22,852 nucleotides of DNA from a virus. The stretch spans positions 1 to 22,852 of IMG/VR virus record IMGVR_UViG_3300025141_000815. One strand, given 5' to 3'. How positions within the stretch are numbered: position 1 is the stretch's first letter; each line of letters begins with the position of its first letter. Below, in pieces: positions 7,478 through 14,165 of the stretch. The position numbers were made by a program, and so were the translations under genes. The notes below the pieces were generated by a model. It did not search any database and had not been told where the DNA came from. It worked only from the letters and a program-made list of their open reading frames with translations.

Positions 7478-9231
7478 AAAAACAAAAAATAGAGAGCGTA
7501 CAACAAGATTTATTGAGACTTATAAAAGAAGAAATAGAAATAGCAAAAATGAATCAAGAGCTTGTCGAACAAAGAAAGGATTTCTATAGTCTCATAGCAA
7601 TTGCTTTAATTGAAGAAAGCACTGGTAAACCATGGGATGATCCCATGCTTTTAGATGAAGGCATCTGGTCCACATTAAAGCATTGGACCAGCAAGCTCGG
7701 TTCCCTTGAAAAGGGCGGTAAATTATTTGGCGGCAAAAAAGAAAAAGCCAAACAGTACGCAGCTAAAGTTGCGCCGGCTCTTAAGTCAGCTTCGGGGCAA
7801 GCAGTGCAAGGTCTTCTTGATCAGCTTAAAAAAGAACACGGCGATTTCCCAAACAATAAAGAGAACGAAGATTTTTCCAATGCATTAGAAGCTATCGCTG
7901 CCTCCTATGATTCCGTTGCCGCTGCTGTAAAGGCAGGCGAAATGGAAGCGGTCGCAGCTAACGAATTAATTGGTGCGCTCAGAAACGTTGTTGAATACTA
8001 CAGGGATAATGAACTGTCTGATGTTTATAAGCACTTTAAAGAAGGAGAGGAACTGGAAGGCGACGTCCTTAATGAAGTAAATTTAAACAGAATGATTAGG
8101 CTTGTGCAGAGTGGCGACATGAGTGCGATGGATGCAATTAGCCAAATTGAACAAGCGCCCGGCGTTCGCGGCCGCACAAAGCGCGCCGTAATCGACCAGC
8201 TTAAAGGCATTGGTAAGAGTACGTCTGATGCAGCCGCCGCGGCCAGGGCAGCGGCAGCCCCCGGAATCCCCGGTGGTGGCGCGGCGGGGGGAATGCCGAT
8301 GACGCCCCCCACCGTTACTACTCCACCTGCACCGAACCTAGGACAGTCTATGCAACCCAACCTGGGCACTTCTCCAAACTTTACAGGCGCAGCCCAAGGA
8401 ATCGGCGCAACAGGCCTGAGCACCGGAGCAACAGTCGCATATTGGGCAGGTGTTTTAGGAATTGCCGCAGTAGCTAGCGGTGTCGCAGTCGCAGCTTTGA
8501 GGGCGAAAGGACGCCACTCTTCGCGCACACAACAATTCGGCGCCTTGCTAGCCTCGATGACAGATGTTGAGTCACAAACCCCGGTAATAGATAAAATCAT
8601 CGTTGACCCGCCGCAACCACCCGGCCCCGGCCCGGGCGGCACACCACCCGGCCCCGGCCCGGGCGGCACACCACCCGGACCAACTCCACCAGCCGGCGAA
8701 GGAATTTTTGTTTATAAAGGAGTCGCAGGTAAAGGTCTTCAAAGTACTTTAGATAAAGCTGGCATTCCTGGCAATATTAAATCGATTGTTCTTAAGCATG
8801 TTGCCGCACAACTTAAGAAGCAGGGGCTCACTGTTCAAGAATTAAAGAGCCATGGCTTCCCGCTTAATCTTTTGGTTGAGGAATCTCCGGCCGACGAACC
8901 GCCCGAGGAAGAAGAAGAATCTGAGACTACTGATAAGCGCAAATCTGCTCCCGAAGGTACTCAGGCTGCGTTGCAGCAAAAGAAAGTAGGAACTTCCGGC
9001 GCCCCACAAGTTGGTGTATATAATCACCCTGCTGGAAAGCAATATAGCCTTAATCAAGCACTGCAAGATGCTGATTATGCTGGAGAAGATTTAAGTAAAT
9101 TGATGGATATGATAGCGGCTTGGGGGAAGGCTCAAGGACTGAAGATTAATGAAAATGCATTAAGAGGCATTTTAGATAATGTTCTTTCCGAGGCAAGAAT
9201 CGCACGTTGGAAACAATTATTGCGAGGATAA
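7474..9231 (+). CDS. Large modular low-complexity protein, putative capsid-internal/ejected protein
   Basis: A 585-residue protein in clear modules. The leader is helical (DLLRLIKEEIEIA, 12-24) and ends at LLDE62-G63, a gp21-type site. A helical region follows to about residue 250, then an Ala/Gly/Pro/Thr-rich linker. A hydrophobic segment at about 322-346 (VAYWAGVLGIAAVASGVAVA) could be a membrane span. A Pro-Gly repeat lies at about 380-405. A small domain near 410-470 contains VAAQLKKQGLTVQELKSHGF, then a strongly acidic stretch. The C-terminal helix is ILDNVLSEARIARWKQLLRG. I recognise no enzyme domain. The start overlaps the protease stop by four bases. The leader and its position suggest packaging into the head and processing; the membrane segment suggests a possible role at DNA ejection. 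Both are inferences. Confidence 0.85.
   Translation: MKKQKIESVQQDLLRLIKEEIEIAKMNQELVEQRKDFYSLIAIALIEESTGKPWDDPMLLDEGIWSTLKHWTSKLGSLEKGGKLFGGKKEKAKQYAAKVAPALKSASGQAVQGLLDQLKKEHGDFPNNKENEDFSNALEAIAASYDSVAAAVKAGEMEAVAANELIGALRNVVEYYRDNELSDVYKHFKEGEELEGDVLNEVNLNRMIRLVQSGDMSAMDAISQIEQAPGVRGRTKRAVIDQLKGIGKSTSDAAAAARAAAAPGIPGGGAAGGMPMTPPTVTTPPAPNLGQSMQPNLGTSPNFTGAAQGIGATGLSTGATVAYWAGVLGIAAVASGVAVAALRAKGRHSSRTQQFGALLASMTDVESQTPVIDKIIVDPPQPPGPGPGGTPPGPGPGGTPPGPTPPAGEGIFVYKGVAGKGLQSTLDKAGIPGNIKSIVLKHVAAQLKKQGLTVQELKSHGFPLNLLVEESPADEPPEEEEESETTDKRKSAPEGTQAALQQKKVGTSGAPQVGVYNHPAGKQYSLNQALQDADYAGEDLSKLMDMIAAWGKAQGLKINENALRGILDNVLSEARIARWKQLLRG
8617..8670 (+). repeat. Two exact 27-bp tandem repeats encoding a Pro/Gly linker
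   Basis: Positions 8617-8643 and 8644-8670 are identical 27-base units that keep the reading frame; a partial third copy begins at 8671. Each unit encodes PPGPGPGGT. The tract is very GC-rich compared with its surroundings. It encodes a stiff or extended linker between the hydrophobic segment and the C-terminal domains of the 585-residue protein. Confidence 0.92.
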
Positions 9232-9232
9232 C

Positions 9233-9649
9233 ATGAAGAAATCAGATCTTAAACAATTAATCAAACCACTGGTTAAAGAGTGTATTCACGAAGTTCTTTT
9301 AGAAGAAGGTCTTCTGTCGAATGTCGTATCGGAAGTAGTGAAAGGCATGCAACAAAACGTTATTGTCGAGGCAAGGCAGAAAAAGTCCGACACTTTGTTT
9401 AACGAACAGCAGCAATTAAACCGTAAAACAAATGAGTCGAGATCAAAACTAAAAGAACATAGGAAAAGCCTAATCGACTCTATGAACAAAGAGGCATACA
9501 ATGGTGTCAATCTTTTTGAAGGCTCTGAACCGTTACAAAATAGACAATCCAACCAGGGCGCCCCCGATCTTGGAGATCGTAGGGATTCTGGGGTAGACAT
9601 CAGTTCGCTTGTGGGCAATTCATCTGTAATCTGGCAGGCAATGAAATAG
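9233..9649 (+). CDS. Small helical protein with prohead-protease-type site
   Basis: A 138-residue protein. I use ATG 9233, which follows a GCGAGGA ribosome binding site and the stop of the previous gene, rather than the in-frame TTG at 9179 that would overlap it. The N-terminus, KKSDLKQLIKPLVKECIHEV, resembles the leaders of the 98- and 585-residue proteins. LEE25-G26 and IVE46-A47 are possible gp21 cleavage sites. The rest is hydrophilic, with a Gln/Lys/Arg-rich helix at about 50-85 and a polar, probably disordered C-terminus. Function is unknown; by leader and location it may be a minor head-core component. Confidence 0.78.
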   Translation: MKKSDLKQLIKPLVKECIHEVLLEEGLLSNVVSEVVKGMQQNVIVEARQKKSDTLFNEQQQLNRKTNESRSKLKEHRKSLIDSMNKEAYNGVNLFEGSEPLQNRQSNQGAPDLGDRRDSGVDISSLVGNSSVIWQAMK

Positions 9650-9657
9650 GAACAGAG

Positions 9658-9900
9658 ATGGCGAAAGCAGGACATGTAAAAGTTACAGCAAAAGAGTGTC
9701 GAGGGATCCCCGAAAGAATGATTCGGAGGTTTACTAAAAAAGTTAAAAAAGAAGGCGTTCTAGAAACAGCAAAAGGTCGACGTTATTATAAAAAACCTTC
9801 TGTTGCCAAAAAAGAAAAGCGTATTAAGGCCGAACGCCGCCGATTGCGAGAAGAACGAAAACGTAAAAGAGCGCAAGAAAGACGCAATAGAAAAATTTAG
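9658..9900 (+). CDS. rpsU: Ribosomal protein bS21 homologue
   Basis: An 80-residue, very basic protein that aligns with bacterial bS21 over the diagnostic core: a basic RRF at 23-25, KKEGVL at 31-35 (bS21: EKAGVL), and a YYKKPS segment at 43-48 (bS21: FYEKPT). A long Arg/Lys helix runs to the end, as in the host protein. In the small ribosomal subunit bS21 sits near the 3' end of 16S rRNA and helps initiate translation. Phage-encoded bS21 is known from marine and very large phages. It is the last gene of the long first block, eight bases after the previous stop, with AGGA upstream. A role in steering host ribosomes to phage mRNA is plausible but not shown here. The alternative is a generic DNA/RNA-binding basic protein. 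Confidence 0.82.
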   Translation: MAKAGHVKVTAKECRGIPERMIRRFTKKVKKEGVLETAKGRRYYKKPSVAKKEKRIKAERRRLREERKRKRAQERRNRKI

Positions 9901-9902
9901 AG

Positions 9903-9911
9903 ACTATTTAT
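9903..9911 (+). promoter_or_regulatory. Candidate late promoter motif ACTATTTAT
   Basis: It lies in the 41-base gap after the bS21 gene, 39 bases before ATG 9942. It matches the ACTAYTTAY motif found at eight unit boundaries in this window. The sequence from 9905, TATTTATAAT, is repeated at 9918-9927. Confidence 0.55.
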
Positions 9912-9941
9912 AATGAATATTTATAATTTAGGAGTTTTATA

Positions 9942-10403
9942 ATGGCGAATTATCAAATGTGGAATACTTGGGGAAGGACAAGAAGTCCAAAAAACCTGAA
10001 TGGCCCACCGGGCACCGCCGTCAGCGTGTTGCCCAATACTAATGCCTTATTGGGTATTACTGAATCAGCCGAAGGGTATGCCACAGAAAATCAAAGATAC
10101 TTGCACGTTTTACTAACTGATGCCAATGCTACCAATCCCACAAATGCTTTATCTATATATGGATATTGCCACGCTTTTCAAAGGTGGTTTGAAATACCTG
10201 AAAGCGAAGCCGGCGGTGAGGGACAGAACACTGCGAATGCCGCTTCTGCGTTTTCTGTTTCGGACTCCAGCCGGGCTCCTGCAGTCCAGGTACCATCCGA
10301 TAGAGAGTATCGACGTTATGATATATCGGGAATAGACAAGGTTGCCTTTGTTAATGCAGATCCGGATGAAGTTGTAGTTTTCGCTGCTTGTAGCACATTT
10401 TGA
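9942..10403 (+). CDS. Putative small virion protein at the head of the fibre cassette
   Basis: A 153-residue protein with a strong ribosome binding site (TTAGGAG, 9929-9935). It has no signal peptide or membrane span. The composition (Ala, Ser, Asn, Thr, with few Lys) and hydrophobic alternation suggest a beta-sandwich; visible segments include QRYLHVLLTDAN and KVAFVNADPDEVVVFAACSTF at the C-terminus. It is the first gene after a candidate promoter and the next fibre-like gene follows 12 bases later, so it is probably co-expressed with it. It could be a capsid decoration protein or an adaptor for the following fibre. I do not recognise the family. Confidence 0.75.
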   Translation: MANYQMWNTWGRTRSPKNLNGPPGTAVSVLPNTNALLGITESAEGYATENQRYLHVLLTDANATNPTNALSIYGYCHAFQRWFEIPESEAGGEGQNTANAASAFSVSDSSRAPAVQVPSDREYRRYDISGIDKVAFVNADPDEVVVFAACSTF

Positions 10404-10415
10404 GGAGAACTAGTA

Positions 10416-12227
10416 ATGGCTGACTTTGGCTGGGCGTATATAAATTGTTCGTCCACTGGATCCGGTGGCGCCTATGGGCCCACGGGCTCGGTTCAATTTT
10501 TATGGACGAACCTCAATACTACAGGTTCGCAATATCTCATGTTCCATACAGCATCTGTGTATGGTTATCAGGCGAATACTTTAGTCTTAACTGGTGCTCT
10601 TTTAGTTTCAGGCGCGATTACCGCTAGTGATTTACGCGTAGAAACAATTACCAATATCGACGCCACAGGATCAACCTACTTTGGTGACACTAACGATGAC
10701 ATTCACATGCGCACGGGTAGTATGTATGTGGTGGGAACTACATCCGGTTCCGGCAGCTTTTATGTTTCTGGAAGTACCATACTTGCGGGGGCTCTCTCTA
10801 GTTCTGCCGCCTCCCAGCTTTCTGGGAATGTTATGGTTGGTGGTACTTTAAATGTTTCTGGCGCCACCACACTTGCTAGCACTCTTTCCAGTTCCAATAC
10901 TGCAATTATTGTTGGGAACACTATTCTTGGAAACGCTCTAAACGTTTCAGGCGCAACCACACTTGGCGCGGCCCTATCATCCTCTGCGGGCGCCCAAATA
11001 GTTGGTAATTCTATTTTTGGTGGTACTTTAAATGTTTCTGGTGCTAGCGTATTCGCTAGTTCTGTTACCGCAGGCACTTCATTCATCATTGGTTCTGCTG
11101 ATTTGAATGAAACCGATATGGAAAAGCTTGATGGTATCACCGATGGTACTGTTACAGCCAATAAAGCTGTCGTCGTCGACGGTAGCAAAAATATTGGTAC
11201 TCTTGGAACAGTTGCTTGCGCGGCCATTACTACTAGTGGTCTATTTTCTAGTTCTGCTGGCGCAGCATTAGTTGGATCCGTTTCTTCGTCAGGCGATCTG
11301 GCTGTGACGGGAGCGGTGCATGCGACTGCTTTCTATGGTAATGGAAGTGGTTTAACAGGTGTTGTAGATGCTAGCAGTGGCGCCGACACCCGTATAGCAG
11401 TATTTTCGGACAGCGATACGGTCCAGGGGAATCCTAGTTTCGAGTTTGATGACGCCGGCGGCATGGTTACAATAGGTAGGGTGGTTACTACGGGCATTTC
11501 CGCCTCGGGCCCCGCAACTTTTGTTGGTAGTACCACCCTTGTAGGCACCTTGAATGTCTCCGGCGCCGCAACTCTTGCTGGTACAACGACACTTGGTGGC
11601 GCTCTGTCATCTTCTGCTGGAGCAGCATTAGTTGGGTCTCTTTCCTCATCTGGGGATTTGGCTGTGTCCGGCGCCGCGCATGCAGCCGCCTTTTATGGCG
11701 ATGGTTCAGGGCTTACGGGCATAGGTAGCAGTGTTTCTGGCTCTGATAGGGTGTATTCTTCTACTGGTGTTGAGACTTCTGGTTATTTAAAGGCTTCTGG
11801 GAGCGTGGTCCTTGGAGATAATGTTAGTGACATTCACAAGATTTCCGGGAGCCTTTCGGTCTATCGCGATAATAACACGCTTGTAATGGGTGTCGATCCT
11901 AATACTTATACGACTACTATAATGGGACTTAACAGTTCCTATGAGCCTATTACCACCAATGCACAAACTTCATCGGAGGCATCCTTTGTTATTGGTATCA
12001 ACACTGGCGATAGTGATGTAGATTTCCGAGTTCTCAGCGCCTCTACCGCGGGTTCTGGTTCTCTTTTGGTTATTAAAGACGAAGTTACGTCGAGATCTGG
12101 AACAAAAATTTATGTATCTGCATCGGGAGACGACACAATTGATGGACAAACTCACTATATAATCACAGGATCCATGGCATCGATTAACTTATATTCAAAC
12201 GGTACCGATAAATGGTTCATTTTCTAA
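10416..12227 (+). CDS. Repeat-rich fibre-like structural protein
   Basis: A 603-residue protein made almost entirely of Ser/Thr/Gly/Ala-rich beta repeats. Three consecutive 30-residue repeats (116-205) follow the pattern xVSGAxxLxxxLSSSxxxxxxGNxxxGxxL. A module SADLNETDMEKLDGI and two copies of a module ending in AFYGxGSGLTG follow; both modules are common in phage fibres and appendages. The C-terminal domain contains TIDGQ ... ASINLYSNGTDKWFIF. Such repeats usually form long trimeric beta fibres. AGGAG lies ten bases before the ATG. Because it sits between the head genes gp21 and gp22, it may be a capsid fibre rather than a tail fibre. That location argument is inference; the fibre-like nature is well supported. 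Confidence 0.85.
   Translation: MADFGWAYINCSSTGSGGAYGPTGSVQFLWTNLNTTGSQYLMFHTASVYGYQANTLVLTGALLVSGAITASDLRVETITNIDATGSTYFGDTNDDIHMRTGSMYVVGTTSGSGSFYVSGSTILAGALSSSAASQLSGNVMVGGTLNVSGATTLASTLSSSNTAIIVGNTILGNALNVSGATTLGAALSSSAGAQIVGNSIFGGTLNVSGASVFASSVTAGTSFIIGSADLNETDMEKLDGITDGTVTANKAVVVDGSKNIGTLGTVACAAITTSGLFSSSAGAALVGSVSSSGDLAVTGAVHATAFYGNGSGLTGVVDASSGADTRIAVFSDSDTVQGNPSFEFDDAGGMVTIGRVVTTGISASGPATFVGSTTLVGTLNVSGAATLAGTTTLGGALSSSAGAALVGSLSSSGDLAVSGAAHAAAFYGDGSGLTGIGSSVSGSDRVYSSTGVETSGYLKASGSVVLGDNVSDIHKISGSLSVYRDNNTLVMGVDPNTYTTTIMGLNSSYEPITTNAQTSSEASFVIGINTGDSDVDFRVLSASTAGSGSLLVIKDEVTSRSGTKIYVSASGDDTIDGQTHYIITGSMASINLYSNGTDKWFIF
10761..11030 (+). repeat. Three tandem 90-bp coding repeats
   Basis: Three in-frame units of exactly 90 bases start at 10761, 10851 and 10941. 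A truncated fourth begins at 11031 with the same AAT-GTT-TCT-GG start. The units are diverged but share VSGAxTL, LSSS and VGN positions. Related units recur later in this gene and in the gene at 13048. Confidence 0.8.
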
Positions 12228-12245
12228 CAGAGGAGCCGGTACTAA

Positions 12246-12947
12246 ATGGCATACAATTTATTATCAGGTACCGTAATTGCCTCACAGAAGTATTTACCCG
12301 GTGATTTAATAGTAGAGAACCTTGTTTCGGGTTCATTTAAGGGCGACGGAACAAACATTGAAAATGTTCCTCGCGTATCAAATGCTGCTGATAACAGCCT
12401 AATAACTAATGTTGGCGGCAATGCCAACACACTAACTTGTGAATCTAATTTAACATTTAATGGTTCGACACTTAGTATTACTGGACACCTAACTGCCAGT
12501 CTCGGTGTTTCAGCCTCTTATCTTTTTGGAGATGGGAGCAATTTACATGGCGTTAGCAAGGCTTCAGGATCGTCTAGAGTATATACGACAACTGGTGTCG
12601 AGACCGCCGGTTATTTGAAAGTTAGCGGATCTTCATATCTTTCCGGTGGCATGGCCTATAACAGAAGAACATTTACAGCCGTAGCCACAGCCTCTACTGG
12701 TGATTATTATCTTGGATTAGATTCAACTGGCGGTGCTTTCGCACTTAAGTTGGTTGACGCCGCCAGCCTTACTAATGGGCAAACTATCGTTCTCAAAGAT
12801 GAGGGAGGCGCCTCCAATACCAATAATATTACAATTTTTGCCAGCGGATCACAAACAATTGATGGCCAAAATTCAGTAGTTTTAGAATCACCTTATGCAT
12901 CTATCACGCTTTATTGTAATGGCATCAGTAAATATTTCATCTGCTAA
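12246..12947 (+). CDS. Fibre-like structural protein (short paralogue)
   Basis: A 233-residue protein related in its C-terminal half to the 603-residue protein upstream. It has GDGSNLHGV and SSRVYTTTGVETAGYLKVSGSS (the upstream protein has SDRVYSSTGVETSGYLKASGS), and ends in TIDGQNSVVLESPYASITLYCNGISKYFIC. The N-terminus (LSGTVIASQKYLPGDL) is distinct. AGGAG lies about eleven bases before the ATG. It probably trimerises through the same C-terminal beta domain and may be a short fibre or base attached to the same virion site. It looks like a duplication of the neighbour's C-terminal part. Confidence 0.82.
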   Translation: MAYNLLSGTVIASQKYLPGDLIVENLVSGSFKGDGTNIENVPRVSNAADNSLITNVGGNANTLTCESNLTFNGSTLSITGHLTASLGVSASYLFGDGSNLHGVSKASGSSRVYTTTGVETAGYLKVSGSSYLSGGMAYNRRTFTAVATASTGDYYLGLDSTGGAFALKLVDAASLTNGQTIVLKDEGGASNTNNITIFASGSQTIDGQNSVVLESPYASITLYCNGISKYFIC

Positions 12948-12967
12948 AAATTTAAGCCATCGAAGTT

Positions 12968-12976
12968 ACTACTTAT
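12968..12976 (+). promoter_or_regulatory. Candidate late promoter motif ACTACTTAT
   Basis: It lies in the 100-base gap between two fibre-like genes, 80 bases before ATG 13048, and continues as AAAT. There is no obvious terminator before it. A GGGG (13006-13009) and a CCCC (13027-13030) flank an AT-rich loop just before the GGAGG ribosome binding site and could form a weak hairpin. Confidence 0.5.
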
Positions 12977-13047
12977 AAATGAGCAATATATAACTATTTT
13001 GCTTAGGGGCGATTTATATAAGAAGTCCCCCGGAGGATTTTTTAAAT

Positions 13048-14049
13048 ATGGCGTATAAATTTCAACTAGGATCTGGCTCATTTAGCGGATCTATGCGTAT
13101 CGGGCCCGTTGTGAGTACCGGTTCAATTGTGGCCACCGGCTCTGTCACTGCGGGTACTTCGTTTATCCTCGGTTCTGCCGACTTGAGTGAAACCGATTTA
13201 GAGCAGATTGATGGAATTACTCCTGGTACTGCCATAGGCGATAAAGCTCTTGTCGTTGATGGCAACAAAGACATCGGAACCATTGGAACAGTTGCATGCG
13301 GGGCCATTACTACTACCGGACTTCTCTCTAGTTCCGCCGGCGCCAAGATAGTTGGCAACTCTATTTTTGGTGGTACTTTGAATGTCACCGGCGCTGCCAC
13401 GCTTGCCAGCACCCTTACTTGCGGCGCCATCACCACCACCGCGCTCCTCTCTAATTCTGCCGGCGCCAACTTTATTGGTGCTATGGCGCTTGGTGCTACT
13501 TTGAATGTCACCGGCGCTATAGTTGGTAAAAGTACGATTTCAGCGTCTAGCAATATGCATGCTAACCAGCTTCAAATTGCAAATACCGAAGCTAGTGGCT
13601 CAACAATTTCAGGCTCCAATGCTATGATGTTTATTGACGGCGCTGACGGTTTCTTAAAGGGGATGACTTTTCAAAATTATGCCAGCCAGATTGCGGGATC
13701 TGGACTCACAGCTACTAATGGTAAATTAGCTGCATCAGCCGGCGGCGGAGATTCCTTCACCCCTGCAGCATTAGCAGTAAGTGGCACCGCCGCAGCAGGA
13801 ATAAACTACATGACTGTAACAGTTTCAAGCTCCGTTGGGGTCAATTTGCCAGCCAGTCCCGACACGGGCGACCTTGTGTATATCAAAGTCAAAGATGGCC
13901 TCGATCCAGCCGCCACCCCGCCTTCCGTTGTTAGCATTGTTAGACAAGGATCACACACAATAGATGGTCTCACTTCAATAGATCTCGAATCTCCTTATGC
14001 ATCCGTTGGTTTGGTTTATGTTGCTAGTAATGATTGGAGAATTATCTAA
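13048..14049 (+). CDS. Fibre-like structural protein (paralogue sharing repeats)
   Basis: A 333-residue Ser/Thr/Gly/Ala-rich protein. Its first 180 residues repeat modules of the 603-residue protein: VTAGTSFILGSADLSETDLEQ, a VVDG-NKDIGTIGTVACGAITT segment, LSSSAGAKIVGNSIFGGTL, and two NVTGA units. A middle region (about 185-245) is different. The C-terminal domain has SHTIDGLTSIDLESPYASVG and ends NDWRII. GGAGG lies about eleven bases before the ATG. The gene is followed by a strong terminator at 14074-14101. The shared modules and C-terminal domain make it a third member of a paralogous appendage set, probably a beta-fibre. Confidence 0.84.
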   Translation: MAYKFQLGSGSFSGSMRIGPVVSTGSIVATGSVTAGTSFILGSADLSETDLEQIDGITPGTAIGDKALVVDGNKDIGTIGTVACGAITTTGLLSSSAGAKIVGNSIFGGTLNVTGAATLASTLTCGAITTTALLSNSAGANFIGAMALGATLNVTGAIVGKSTISASSNMHANQLQIANTEASGSTISGSNAMMFIDGADGFLKGMTFQNYASQIAGSGLTATNGKLAASAGGGDSFTPAALAVSGTAAAGINYMTVTVSSSVGVNLPASPDTGDLVYIKVKDGLDPAATPPSVVSIVRQGSHTIDGLTSIDLESPYASVGLVYVASNDWRII

Positions 14050-14073
14050 TTTAAGCCTTCTTTCTAAAACATT

Positions 14074-14101
14074 GGACACCCTTCGGGGTGTCCTCTTTTT
14101 T
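14074..14101 (+). terminator. Rho-independent terminator after the fibre-like gene
   Basis: A perfect 8-bp stem GGACACCC (14074-14081) / GGGTGTCC (14086-14093) with a TTCG loop is followed by CTC and six T residues. It ends the unit of the 333-residue protein. Confidence 0.93.
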
Positions 14102-14107
14102 GTGAAG

Positions 14108-14116
14108 ACTACTTAT
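14108..14116 (+). promoter_or_regulatory. Candidate late promoter motif ACTACTTAT
   Basis: It starts seven bases after the T-run of the terminator and 58 bases before ATG 14166, and reads on into AAAAGG. The terminator followed by this motif is the arrangement expected for a fresh transcription start. Confidence 0.6.
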
Positions 14117-14165
14117 AAAAGGAAACTAACCTTCTAATTAATATTAAACGAGGCAAGAAAATATA

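Noticed and set aside
8025-8669. Long minus-strand open frame in the 585-residue gene
   Set aside because: It is the antisense shadow of GC-rich Pro/Gly/Ala codons; it has no ribosome binding site and every supported gene is on the + strand.
9179-9232. Upstream start for the 138-residue protein
   Set aside because: The TTG at 9179 overlaps the end of the previous gene by 53 bases; ATG 9233 has a ribosome binding site and a leader similar to its neighbours.
9905-9925. Classical T4 late promoters (TATAAATA) on the minus strand
   Set aside because: TATTTATA occurs twice, so the reverse complement matches, but there are no minus-strand genes for it to serve; the match follows from the + strand ACTATTTAT motif and AT richness.
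10761-13450. Repeats as a CRISPR array or mobile element
   Set aside because: They are diverged, in-frame coding modules of fibre-like proteins without spacers, inverted ends or a transposase.
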